64,000 nucleotides of DNA. It comes from Gottfriedia sp002574545. Its GTDB lineage: Bacteria; Bacillota; Bacilli; Bacillales; Bacillaceae_G. Shown here piece after piece: positions 46,658-55,178 of the stretch. The notes under the pieces were generated by a model, which had not been told where the DNA came from, ran no database searches, and worked only from the letters and a program-made list of their open reading frames with translations. The DNA is taken from NCBI GenBank assembly GCA_052180195.1, contig CP197469.1. One strand, 5' to 3'. Position numbers and translations under genes: made by a program. Within the stretch, counting starts at the first letter, position 1. The number at the start of each line of letters is the position of its first letter.

Positions 46658-48772
46658 ATGGAACAACAAAAGCACGTTTTTTCCACGAAGCTTGCTGGTA
46701 AAACTCTTACTGTTGAAGTAGGACAATTAGCAAAGCAAGCAAATGGAGCAGTTTTAGTAAGATACGAAGATACTGTCGTATTAGCAACAGCAACTGCATC
46801 AAAGGAACCTAAAAAAGTTAGCTTTTTCCCATTAACAGTAAACTACGAAGAGCGTTTATATGCAGTAGGTAAAATTCCTGGTGGATTTATTAAACGTGAA
46901 GGTAGACCGAGTGAAAAAGCAATATTAGCGAGTCGACTAATTGACCGCCCAATTCGACCATTATTTGCAGATGGATTCCGTAATGAAGTTCAAGTAATCA
47001 GCATGGTAATGAGTGTTGATCAAGATTGTTCATCAGAAATGGCTGCTATGTTTGGTAGCTCACTAGCTCTATGCGTATCTGACATTCCTTTTAACGGTCC
47101 AATTGCTGGCGTAATCGTTGGTCGTATTAATGGCGAATTAGTTATTAATCCAACAGTTGAGCAAGCAGAAAACAGTGACATTCATTTAACGGTTGCTGGA
47201 ACAAAAGATGCCATTAACATGGTTGAAGCTGGCGCTAATGAAGTACCAGAAGAAGTAATGCTTGAAGCAATTATGTTTGGTCATGAAGAAATTAAAAAGT
47301 TAATTGCATTCCAAGAAGAAATAGTAGCACAAATTGGAAAAGAAAAAATGGAAATCCAGCTTCATGAACTTGATGCTGAATTAGAAAAACAAATCCGTGA
47401 AATTTGTGAAACAGAATTAAAAGCAGCTATTCAAGTTCATGAAAAACATGCTCGTGAAGCTGCAATTAATGAAGTAAAAGAACGTGTTGTTCTTCAGTTT
47501 GAAGAAAATGAAGCAGACGAAGAAACGATTGGACAAGTAAAAGAAATCCTTTCAATGCTTGTTAAAGAAGAAGTGCGTCGCTTAATTACGGTTGAAAAGG
47601 TTCGTCCTGATGGAAGAAAATTAGATGAAATCCGTCCATTATCATCACAAGTTGGTTTATTACCACGTACACATGGTTCTGGATTATTCACTCGTGGACA
47701 AACTCAAGCGTTAAGTATTTGTACACTAGGCGCTTTAGGAGATGTACAAATTCTTGATGGCTTAGGCATTGAAGAATCAAAACGTTTTATGCACCATTAT
47801 AATTTCCCACAATTCAGTGTTGGTGAAACAGGACCAATTCGTGGACCAGGTCGTCGTGAAATTGGACATGGAGCATTAGGCGAAAGAGCACTTGAGCCAA
47901 GTATTCCGGATCAAAAGGATTTCCCATACACAATTCGTCTAGTATCAGAAGTACTTGAATCAAACGGTTCTACTTCTCAAGCAAGTATTTGTGCAAGTAC
48001 GCTAGCAATGATGGATGCTGGTGTACCAATTAAAGCACCAGTTGCTGGTATTGCTATGGGATTAATTAAATCTGGTGAACATTATTCAGTTCTTACAGAT
48101 ATTCAAGGTATGGAAGATCATTTAGGAGATATGGACTTTAAAGTAGCAGGAACGGCTAAAGGTGTAACTGCACTTCAAATGGACATTAAAATTGAAGGTT
48201 TATCAGAACAAATTTTAAAAGAAGCATTAGAACAAGCAAAGATTGGCCGTATGCAAATCCTTGATTCGATGCTTGCTACGATCAGCGAACCAAGAACAGC
48301 ATTATCTGAGTTTGCTCCAAAAATCTTAATGATGACTATTAATCCAGATAAAATTAAAGATGTTATTGGACCAGGTGGAAAACAAATCAATAAAATCATT
48401 GAAGAAACTGGCGTGAAAATCGACATTGAACAAGATGGAACAGTATTTATTTCATCTGTAGATCAACCTATGAATGAACGCGCAAAACAAATTATCGAAG
48501 ACCTTGTTCGTGAAGTAGAAGTAGGTCAATTATACATGGGTAAAGTAAAACGAATTGAAAAATTCGGCGCATTCGTCGAAATCTTTGCAGGTAAAGATGG
48601 ATTAGTCCATATTTCAGAACTTGCAGAAGAACGAATTGCAAAAGTTGAAGACGTAGTCTCAATCGGAGACGAAATCCTTGTAAAAGTAACAGAAATCGAC
48701 AAACAAGGACGCGTAAACTTATCCCGCAAAGCTGTATTAAAAGAACAAAAAGAAAAAGCTGAGCAACAATGA
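46658..48772 (+). CDS. pnp: Polynucleotide phosphorylase
   Basis: A 704-residue phosphate-dependent 3'-5' exoribonuclease. Two RNase PH domains are separated by a helical domain; the C-terminal part carries KH (IKDVIGPGGKQINKIIEETG) and S1 (MGKVKRIEKFGAFVEIFAGK). It is a core enzyme of mRNA decay in Bacillus. GAGAGGGG precedes the ATG. Confidence 0.98.
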   Translation: MEQQKHVFSTKLAGKTLTVEVGQLAKQANGAVLVRYEDTVVLATATASKEPKKVSFFPLTVNYEERLYAVGKIPGGFIKREGRPSEKAILASRLIDRPIRPLFADGFRNEVQVISMVMSVDQDCSSEMAAMFGSSLALCVSDIPFNGPIAGVIVGRINGELVINPTVEQAENSDIHLTVAGTKDAINMVEAGANEVPEEVMLEAIMFGHEEIKKLIAFQEEIVAQIGKEKMEIQLHELDAELEKQIREICETELKAAIQVHEKHAREAAINEVKERVVLQFEENEADEETIGQVKEILSMLVKEEVRRLITVEKVRPDGRKLDEIRPLSSQVGLLPRTHGSGLFTRGQTQALSICTLGALGDVQILDGLGIEESKRFMHHYNFPQFSVGETGPIRGPGRREIGHGALGERALEPSIPDQKDFPYTIRLVSEVLESNGSTSQASICASTLAMMDAGVPIKAPVAGIAMGLIKSGEHYSVLTDIQGMEDHLGDMDFKVAGTAKGVTALQMDIKIEGLSEQILKEALEQAKIGRMQILDSMLATISEPRTALSEFAPKILMMTINPDKIKDVIGPGGKQINKIIEETGVKIDIEQDGTVFISSVDQPMNERAKQIIEDLVREVEVGQLYMGKVKRIEKFGAFVEIFAGKDGLVHISELAEERIAKVEDVVSIGDEILVKVTEIDKQGRVNLSRKAVLKEQKEKAEQQ

Positions 48773-48893
48773 AAAGTGGAGCAAGCTCGCCCAGCTCTGA
48801 AAGGAATATCTCCATTCATCTGAAGAAGTGGTGAATTTTCCACTTCGAAGATTAATGGAATATTACCGAAGAGCTAGCTTGCGGAACTAGACA
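48771..48893. repeat. Structured intergenic repeat after pnp
   Basis: Starts GAAAAGTGGAGC, overlapping the pnp stop, and ends CTAGACA, the same frame as the repeat after infB. Internal pairings: CAAGCT/AGCTTG, AGCTCT/AGAGCT, AATATCTCCATT/AATGGAATATT (imperfect), GAAGTGG/CCACTTC. It is a strong multi-stem hairpin. Confidence 0.65.
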
Positions 48894-49166
48894 TCACGTA
48901 AAGCAGAAAGCTCGGTACGCTATTTCTTAAATTATTTAAAACAACAGGCACATCGAAATGAGCCTGTTGTTTTTTACATTTACCCGCTTCTTAGTCCCCT
49001 CTTTTAAAATTCCTGAATTTCATGCGTGACTAAATTTTTTTTGGTTACAATAAAAAAGTAGAACTTGAATTGATTAAATAAATTAGTTTTGCTCGTAAAT
49101 CAGTACAAAGCTTGTTCTATTTTATAAAAAATATCATATTCCTTCTAGTAGGAGGGTGTTTAGGAA
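48894..49166. other. Gap between the pnp repeat and ylxY
   Basis: Together with the repeat the gap is about 394 bp. It holds the terminator at 48940-48976; the remainder is AT-rich with no open frame of note, and probably includes the ylxY promoter. Confidence 0.6.
48940..48976 (+). terminator. Terminator after pnp
   Basis: Perfect 10-bp stem AACAACAGGC 48940-48949 with GCCTGTTGTT 48962-48971 and a T-run. Confidence 0.93.
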
Positions 49167-50147
49167 ATGGGTAGAAATCTGTTAAAAGTCTTTGCAATCG
49201 TTATGGCATTATTTCTAGCAATTTTAGTAGTTAGAAATCCATATACTAATCAATACGTGAGAATCTTAACATCAAAGTCGTCAATTGTTTCAGCGAAAAC
49301 AAATGGATTATACGATGAAATCAAATCAAAGGCGAAAAAATTCGAGATACCTCCAAAGGATGCTCATGTGGATTCGGTATGGAAAGCGATACCCGGCTAT
49401 AATGGTTTAACAGTTGATATTAATGAGTCATATAAGAAAATGAAGGTAATCGGTAAGTTTGATCAGAATAAGCTCGTATTTAAAGAAGTTTCTCCAAAAG
49501 TTCATTTAAAGGATTTGCCACCATCACCAGTATATAAAGGGAATCCAGAAAAGCCAATGGTTGCATTTACAATCAATGTTGCGTGGGGAAATGAATATAT
49601 TCCGAAAATGTTAGAAGTATTAAAGAAGCACAATGCAAAAGCAACATTCTTTCTTGAAGGTAGATGGGCAAAAAATAATCCAACGGTTGCTCAACTAATC
49701 ACTGCTGCAGACCAAGAAGTTGGAAACCATTCTTATTCACATCCCGATATGGCGAGATTAGGTAGTCAGGAAATAAGAAATGAAATAACAAAAACAAATT
49801 CAGTCATACTTGCAACAACTGATCAAAAAGTTGTATGGTTTGCCCCTCCAAGCGGTAGTTATCGTGATGAAGTAGTTAAAATTGCTTCAAGTTTAGGGTT
49901 AAAAACAATTATGTGGACAGCAGATACGATTGATTGGCAGAAACCACCAAGAGAAGTCATTATTAATCGTGTGATGAAAAAAGTAGGTAATGGTACAATC
50001 GTTCTTATGCATCCAACGAAACCAACAGCTGAGGCACTTGATGAACTAATTACAAGAATAGAGGCATCAGGTAGAAAAGTTGTAAATATTTCAACTTTAT
50101 TAGATGAAAAACGGTACGATCCAATTAAAAAAGTTGAAAACAAATGA
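49167..50147 (+). CDS. ylxY: Polysaccharide deacetylase-like protein YlxY
   Basis: A 326-residue NodB-fold protein with an N-terminal membrane anchor or signal (about 5-23). The NodB core is visible: FTINVAWGNEYIPKMLEVL, ATFFLEGRWAKNN, GNHSYSHPDMARL. The usual metal-binding Thr-Phe-Asp-Asp motif is replaced by Thr-Ile-Asn-Val, while the His-x3-His pair remains; this is typical of YlxY, and activity is doubtful. GTAGGAGGG precedes the ATG. In B. subtilis the gene follows pnp too. Confidence 0.92.
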   Translation: MGRNLLKVFAIVMALFLAILVVRNPYTNQYVRILTSKSSIVSAKTNGLYDEIKSKAKKFEIPPKDAHVDSVWKAIPGYNGLTVDINESYKKMKVIGKFDQNKLVFKEVSPKVHLKDLPPSPVYKGNPEKPMVAFTINVAWGNEYIPKMLEVLKKHNAKATFFLEGRWAKNNPTVAQLITAADQEVGNHSYSHPDMARLGSQEIRNEITKTNSVILATTDQKVVWFAPPSGSYRDEVVKIASSLGLKTIMWTADTIDWQKPPREVIINRVMKKVGNGTIVLMHPTKPTAEALDELITRIEASGRKVVNISTLLDEKRYDPIKKVENK

Positions 50148-50248
50148 CAATTACATCCAGCTTTGTTAAGATGATTGTAAAATATAGTTATATTTTTCAA
50201 TCTTATTACAAATGTGTAAATAGATGGTGTATACATAGGAGGCATTAA

Positions 50249-51490
50249 ATGATTGTACGACATACTTGCAAAAATGGAGTCAGAGTAGTAATTGAAAATA
50301 TTTCAACTGTCCGTTCAGTTGCACTAGGAGTCTGGATAAAAACAGGTTCAAGCAATGAAACGCCAGAACTAAATGGTGTTTCACATTTTCTTGAGCATAT
50401 GTTCTTTAAAGGCACAAAGACACGCAATGCGAAAGAAATCGCTGAAAGTTTCGATTCAATTGGTGGACAAGTAAATGCATTTACGTCTAAAGAATATACT
50501 TGTTATTATGCTAAAGTGTTAGATACACATGCGGATTACGCGTTAGAAGTATTAGGAGATATGTTTTTTAATTCTACTTTTGATGAAGGTGAATTAGAAA
50601 AAGAAAAAAATGTAGTACTTGAAGAAATCAAAATGTACGATGATACACCAGATGATTTAGTTCATGATTTATTAAGTAAAGTGATGTATGAAACTCATCC
50701 ATTAGGTTATCCAATTTTAGGTACAGAAGAAACTTTAAAATCTTTTAATGGTGATACATTACGCCAGTACATGAAGGATTTTTACACTCCAGATCAAGTA
50801 GTCATTTCAATTGCGGGTAATATTGATGATTCATTTATTAAACGTGTTGAAGATTTATTTGGAAATTATGAGGGTAAAAAGAAAGATGTAAACTTCGGGA
50901 TTCCTACAATACATTATGGACAAATTGCTCGCAAAAAAGAAACTGAGCAAGCACATCTTTGTGTTGGCTATAGAGGTCTAGAACTTGGACATAACGATTT
51001 ATATCCATTAATTGCCTTAAATAATATTCTAGGTGGTAGTATGAGTAGTCGATTGTTCCAAGATGTTCGTGAACAAAAAGGACTTGCATATTCTGTATTC
51101 TCTTATCACTCTGCATACCAAGATAGCGGTACAGTTGCAATTTATGCAGGGACTGGAAAAAGTCAAATAAATCAATTATTTGAGACCATCCAAGAAACTT
51201 TAAAAGTATTAAATGCTAAAGGAATTACAGAAAAAGAATTAAATAATTGTAAAGAGCAATTAAAAGGTAACTTAATGTTAGGATTAGAAAGTACAAATAG
51301 CAGAATGAGTCGAAATGGTAAAAATGAACTAATGCTAGGTATTCATCGTTCTTTAGATGAAGTCATTCAACTAATAGATGGTGTAACAATTGATAAAGTA
51401 AATGATATCGCGAAGTTTGTTTTTACTGATAACTACGCAGTTTCATTAGTAAGTCCTGATGGAGTAATTCCAACAAATATTAAGCAATAA
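50249..51490 (+). CDS. mlpA: M16-family zinc protease MlpA (YmxG)
   Basis: A 413-residue processing-peptidase-like enzyme with the inverted zinc motif HFLEHMFFKGT (His-x-x-Glu-His, about 47-51) and the distal Glu in EKEKNVVLEEIKMY. The C-terminal half is the inactive repeat of the fold. It was linked to regulation of protease genes in B. subtilis. AGGAGG precedes the ATG. ymxH, normally next, is missing. Confidence 0.95.
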   Translation: MIVRHTCKNGVRVVIENISTVRSVALGVWIKTGSSNETPELNGVSHFLEHMFFKGTKTRNAKEIAESFDSIGGQVNAFTSKEYTCYYAKVLDTHADYALEVLGDMFFNSTFDEGELEKEKNVVLEEIKMYDDTPDDLVHDLLSKVMYETHPLGYPILGTEETLKSFNGDTLRQYMKDFYTPDQVVISIAGNIDDSFIKRVEDLFGNYEGKKKDVNFGIPTIHYGQIARKKETEQAHLCVGYRGLELGHNDLYPLIALNNILGGSMSSRLFQDVREQKGLAYSVFSYHSAYQDSGTVAIYAGTGKSQINQLFETIQETLKVLNAKGITEKELNNCKEQLKGNLMLGLESTNSRMSRNGKNELMLGIHRSLDEVIQLIDGVTIDKVNDIAKFVFTDNYAVSLVSPDGVIPTNIKQ

Positions 51491-51501
51491 GTTGATAAAT
51501 T

Positions 51502-51536
51502 AGAGAGCCTTTTTAAGGGCTCTCTTTATTTTTTTA
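51502..51536 (+). terminator. Terminator after mlpA
   Basis: AGAGAGCC pairs with GGCTCTCT across TTTTTAA, then a T-run. A further hairpin lies at 51604-51631 (GAATCTTC/GAAGATTC). Confidence 0.9.
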
Positions 51537-51724
51537 GTTTAAGAAATAAAGATAATTGCCCATATTTAAACAGTTTATCATTACTGCTTTTTAATTTTAG
51601 AAAGAATCTTCACCAATGCATTGGAAGATTCATAAGATATTTAGGAGAAAGATGTTAGGCGGTAGTCCTGCTTACAAAGATTAATTTCCATTTACCATAG
51701 TGAAGTAAAGAAGGTGAATGCTGC

Positions 51725-52627
51725 ATGTTAACTGGCTTGCATATTGCTGTTATTGGTGGGGACGCCAGACAGCTTGAAGTTATTCGGAAGTTAACAGAGT
51801 TAGACGCAAAGGTAACATTAATAGGTTTTGAACAATTAGATAGTGGCTTTACCAGTGCATCTAAAGAATTAATGGCAGATGTAGATTTTGAAGATCTAGA
51901 TGCAATTCTTCTACCTGTACCAGGTACGAATAATGAAGGAGTTGTCGATACAATTTTTTCAAATGAAAAAGTTGTACTGACAAAAGAAATTCTAGATAGT
52001 ACTCCTTCGCATTGTACGATTTATTCTGGAATAAGTAACTCATACTTAGACAGTATAGTTACAGCTTCAAATCGAAAGTTAGTAAAATTATTTGAACGAG
52101 ACGATGTAGCTATTTATAATAGTATTCCGACCGTTGAAGGTACGATCATGATGGTCATTCAACATACGGAATATACAATTCATAATTCGAAAGTAGCCGT
52201 ATTAGGTTTAGGTCGTACAGGAATGAGCGTCGCGAGGACTTTTCATAATTTGGGTGCAAAAGTAAGAGTAGGGGCGCGTAAATCAGAGCACATTGCTAGA
52301 ATTGTTGAAATGGGCTTAGAAGCTTTTGAATTTAAGAATATAGAAGAGGCCTTAAAGGATGTCGATGTTGTAATTAATACTGTTCCAGTTCAAATTGTTA
52401 CAGCAAGTGTCATTTCAAAATTACAACCTCATTCTCTAATCATTGATTTAGCTTCAAAACCTGGAGGAACAGATTTTCGTTATGCTGAAAAAAGAGGTAT
52501 TAAGGCATTATTAGCACCAGGTTTACCAGGAATCGTTGCTCCTAAAACAGCAGGTCAAATAATTGGAAACGTACTAGCACAGCTATTAAAGGTAGAATTA
52601 GATAAAAGGAAGGAGCAACCAAAATGA
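51725..52627 (+). CDS. dpaA: Dipicolinate synthase subunit A (SpoVFA)
   Basis: A 300-residue mother-cell enzyme subunit. With DpaB it converts dihydroxy-tetrahydrodipicolinate, a lysine-pathway intermediate, to dipicolinic acid, which makes up a large part of the spore core. The C-terminal NAD(P)-binding fold has AVLGLGRTGMSVARTFHNLG. GAAGGTG precedes the ATG. Its stop overlaps dpaB by 4 bp. In B. subtilis the operon is switched on by sigma-K; I could not find a clear sigma-K promoter here. Confidence 0.97.
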   Translation: MLTGLHIAVIGGDARQLEVIRKLTELDAKVTLIGFEQLDSGFTSASKELMADVDFEDLDAILLPVPGTNNEGVVDTIFSNEKVVLTKEILDSTPSHCTIYSGISNSYLDSIVTASNRKLVKLFERDDVAIYNSIPTVEGTIMMVIQHTEYTIHNSKVAVLGLGRTGMSVARTFHNLGAKVRVGARKSEHIARIVEMGLEAFEFKNIEEALKDVDVVINTVPVQIVTASVISKLQPHSLIIDLASKPGGTDFRYAEKRGIKALLAPGLPGIVAPKTAGQIIGNVLAQLLKVELDKRKEQPK

Positions 52628-53049
52628 CGTTGAAAGGTAAGAAAATTGGATTTGGTATTACAGGGTCACATTGTACTTATGAAGAGGTAGTTCCTCAAAT
52701 TCAAAAGCTAGTGGATGATGGAGCTGATGTATATCCTGTTGTTACGTTTACTGTAAAAAGTACAACAACTCGATTTGGTGTAGGAGAAGACTGGATCGAA
52801 AAAATAGAAGAAATTACAGGGCGTAAAACAGTTGACTCAATTGTAGGAGCAGAACCATTTGGTCCAAAAGTACAATTAGATTGTATGGTAATTGCACCCT
52901 TAACAGGAAATTCAATGAGTAAGTTTGCTAATGCTCAAACTGATAGCCCTGTATTAATGGCAGCTAAGGCTACTTTGAGAAATGGAAAACCTGTTGTATT
53001 AGGTATTTCTACAAACGATGCTTTAGGTTTAAATGGAACTAATTTAATG
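52624..53049 (+). CDS. dpaB: Dipicolinate synthase subunit B (SpoVFB), 5' part of interrupted gene
   Basis: Residues 1-142 of a flavoprotein-type subunit of dipicolinate synthase. The coding sequence runs without change up to Asn-Leu-Met (53041-53049), where an inserted element begins and a TGA follows at 53050. The missing C-terminus (57 residues) is found intact at 55870-56043. Joining the two at the shared TAATTTAATG gives Asn-Leu-Met-Arg-Leu-Met and a 199-residue DpaB, against 200 in B. subtilis. Both halves are free of other damage. Confidence 0.96.
53040..53049 (+). repeat. Left attachment core of the dpaB element
   Basis: TAATTTAATG, repeated directly at 55860-55869. It belongs to the dpaB coding sequence. 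The central TT (53044-53045) is the predicted exchange dinucleotide. Confidence 0.88.
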
Positions 53050-53068
53050 TGACTTAGATGGTAATACC
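53050..53068 (+). repeat. attP arm, left (inverted repeat)
   Basis: TGACTTAGATGGTAATACC; matches the reverse complement of 55841-55859 at 17 of 19 positions. Probable recombinase half-site. Confidence 0.85.
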
Positions 53069-53084
53069 AAATCAGTCAACAAGA

Positions 53085-54581
53085 TCACCTAGGAAGCTTC
53101 GGAAAAAGTGTGAGTGTAAAATCATCTAGTTTTTGATGAGGTTCTTTTTTATACTCTACTTTAAATAAAACTGATTTTAGGAGACGATTTTTCAATTCAA
53201 TATCAGTTGTTTTGTAATACAAATCTAACACTTTTTCAAAGGTTGGAATTATTTGATCGATTAATAACTCCTTATTATGATATTTGGCTAGTTCATCCAA
53301 AATTAACGTTTTACTATTTGAAAGTTCGTTTATTCGATTAGTGAGGATTTCAGAACGTTCATTGTAAATCGTTTCATCATAAACACCGCGTTCTAGTAAA
53401 TTAAATAAATTATTTTTTTGTTTTACTACTTCACTTAAATCATTCTCGATTTGTTTAAGTGCTTGTTTTTTTAAATTAGTTACGTCCAAATCTTCCTCGT
53501 TGGTTCGATTCGTAAAACTTATTTTGTATTCTTTTAACCAAATTTCTAACCCTTGTAAAAGTCTCTCTTCAATTAAATGTGTATAGGATGCGCGAGTGTT
53601 ACAACGGTTATTTGTACACACGATTTGTTTAGGTTTGCCTTTTGGATAACGCTGCTGTAATTTCGACTTGCATTTGCTGCAAATAATGATTCCGGCTAAC
53701 TGATTACTTAATTTACTATTATAGGGGGCATGGTATCGACTTTTTAAAATATCTTGTGCCAAATTGTATTGATCAGGATCAATAATGGCTTCATGTTTTC
53801 CATCAACAATTATCCAGTCAGATTTTGGTTTTCTCATGCCCTTACTTGATTTTTTATTCCAAGTCACTTTACCTATATAAATAGGATTTTTTATCATCTC
53901 CAAAATGGAATGATAACTCCATTTTTTTCCTGTAAAGGAAGGGATATTCATTTGATTTAAACGGTTAGCAATTTCAGTTGCACCAATCAAATCCTTTGTA
54001 TACCATTCAAAAATAGTTTTAACTACCTTCCCTTGATCGCTATTAATACGTAAAGAGCGGAATTCCTTTGTTTCATAAATCTCATAACCATAAGGAGCAA
54101 ATGTTCCTAAATAATTTCCTCTTTGGACCGATAAAACTCGACCTCGTTGAAGCCTACGAGTAATTATTTTTAATTCTTTTCGGGCCATAAAAGCCTCAAA
54201 TTCACTGTATTCCTCATCAAACTCGTCATGAAGGTCATATGTCTTTCTTGGTGTAATGATTTTTGTTTTAGATGATTTAAACGTTTCTAAAATAATGCCC
54301 TGCTCCTTCATATTACCGCGTCCAAGACGGTCCATATCCATTACTAACACACCATCATATTTAAATTCTTCAACTTCTTGTAATAGCTTTAACATTTCTG
54401 GCCGATAAACAAGCGATTCACCTGATGCAATTTCCTGCCTAATACAAATTATGTTTAAATCATTTTCCTTAGCGAATTTTAAAAGCTGCTCTTTATGCTT
54501 TGATAAAGTCTCACCCTCACCTCTAGCTTCTGCGTCTAAATCTGCTCGACTTTTACGTAAGTACAATGCAACTCGTTCCAT
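53085..54581 (-). CDS. Large serine recombinase
   Basis: A 498-residue site-specific recombinase. The N-terminal resolvase domain carries the catalytic Ser11 (YLRKSRAD), MDMDRLGRGN and the EFEAFMARKELKIITRRLQRGR helix. The Recombinase domain follows (GYEIYETKEFRSLRI to YIGKVTWNKK, about 150-265), then a four-Cys zinc ribbon (CSKC...CTNNRC, about 295-330) and a coiled coil near 370-440. ATG at 54581 is preceded by GAGGTGATC. Its 3' end lies only 17 bp from the left attP arm. It is related in layout to SpoIVCA and SprA. Expected to excise the element and restore dpaB. Confidence 0.96.
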   Translation of the reverse strand: MERVALYLRKSRADLDAEARGEGETLSKHKEQLLKFAKENDLNIICIRQEIASGESLVYRPEMLKLLQEVEEFKYDGVLVMDMDRLGRGNMKEQGIILETFKSSKTKIITPRKTYDLHDEFDEEYSEFEAFMARKELKIITRRLQRGRVLSVQRGNYLGTFAPYGYEIYETKEFRSLRINSDQGKVVKTIFEWYTKDLIGATEIANRLNQMNIPSFTGKKWSYHSILEMIKNPIYIGKVTWNKKSSKGMRKPKSDWIIVDGKHEAIIDPDQYNLAQDILKSRYHAPYNSKLSNQLAGIIICSKCKSKLQQRYPKGKPKQIVCTNNRCNTRASYTHLIEERLLQGLEIWLKEYKISFTNRTNEEDLDVTNLKKQALKQIENDLSEVVKQKNNLFNLLERGVYDETIYNERSEILTNRINELSNSKTLILDELAKYHNKELLIDQIIPTFEKVLDLYYKTTDIELKNRLLKSVLFKVEYKKEPHQKLDDFTLTLFPKLPR

Positions 54582-54593
54582 TTGATCACCTCA

Positions 54594-54612
54594 TAGACTA
54601 TATATATGTCTA
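54594..54612. promoter_or_regulatory. Dyad upstream of the recombinase gene
   Basis: TAGAC 54594-54598 and GTCTA 54608-54612 flank an alternating TA tract, 13 bp before the recombinase start. It may be a regulator site or part of the promoter. No clear sigma-E or sigma-K pair was found here. Confidence 0.4.
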
Positions 54613-54680
54613 ATTAAGGAATTAATTAATTTTTGGATCAATCGACACTAAAAGGTTGGTTAGTCCGTCAATAAACGAAA

Positions 54681-54688
54681 CATACAAT
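54681..54688 (+). promoter_or_regulatory. Sigma-E-like -10 element before the small gene
   Basis: CATACAAT fits the mother-cell sigma-E -10 consensus. I see no good -35 at the proper distance, so this is only suggestive. If used, transcription would start near 54695, with a very short leader. Confidence 0.3.
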
Positions 54689-54699
54689 GAAATATGGGG

Positions 54700-54879
54700 G
54701 TGGTGATACTGAGTAAACAAACAGAATTTACTGCTACCTATCAATTTGGAAAAACAAAAGTGAATATAATTGCACCAGATGATGTAACAGAAGAAAATAA
54801 AAAGAAAATTATTGAAGAAATTCAAACGATTGGATGGAAGATTGTTAAAGAAGAATTGTTTAAGAAGGATGATAAATAG
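54700..54879 (+). CDS. Small protein, candidate recombination directionality factor
   Basis: A short protein of 55-61 residues, depending on the start. GGGGGTGGTG overlaps possible ATG (54694) and GTG (54700, 54703) starts and would best serve a CTG at 54709, so the start is uncertain. The sequence is charged, with a short beta-strand-like part (TATYQFGKTKVNIIAPDD) followed by an amphipathic helix (EENKKKIIEEIQTIGWKIVKEE). It lies divergent to the recombinase. Large serine recombinases need a small partner for excision (SprB of SPbeta is 58 residues), which suggests this role; no homology could be tested. A terminator follows. Confidence 0.6.
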   Translation: MVILSKQTEFTATYQFGKTKVNIIAPDDVTEENKKKIIEEIQTIGWKIVKEELFKKDDK

Positions 54880-54888
54880 GAAGTATGT

Positions 54889-54917
54889 AAGCACCTAAAT
54901 AAGGGTGCTTTTTTTAT
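54889..54917 (+). terminator. Terminator after the small gene
   Basis: AAGCACC pairs with GGTGCTT, followed by T; a compact independent unit. Confidence 0.9.
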
Positions 54918-55178
54918 CTGTTTGTTTCGATTGATCTAGGAAGAATTATCTATTTTCAAATGACTAGATTCCTTAGGTAAAAATATTTTTTGTACTTTTA
55001 CAACGGTAAAAAACTAAATATGCAATCATTTTACATGCACATATAATTGTGACCATGATCTAAGATTCATGTAATTTTAAAAAAATTCTGAGACAGATTA
55101 CTCAAAAATCTGTCATTTTTTTTACATAATGATCGTAAATATAGTGATAGTGATTCTAAATATTCATCATAGAGAGGA
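54918..55178. other. Non-coding part of the dpaB element
   Basis: About 260 bp, AT-rich. A TATAAT sits near 55042 and a terminator hairpin at 55092-55123 (GACAGATT/AATCTGTC plus T-run). The terminator has no obvious gene before it, so a short RNA may be made here. Confidence 0.4.
55092..55123 (+). terminator. Orphan terminator inside the dpaB element
   Basis: Perfect 8-bp stem GACAGATT 55092-55099 with AATCTGTC 55107-55114, then a T-run. No gene lies in the preceding 170 bp. Confidence 0.8.
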
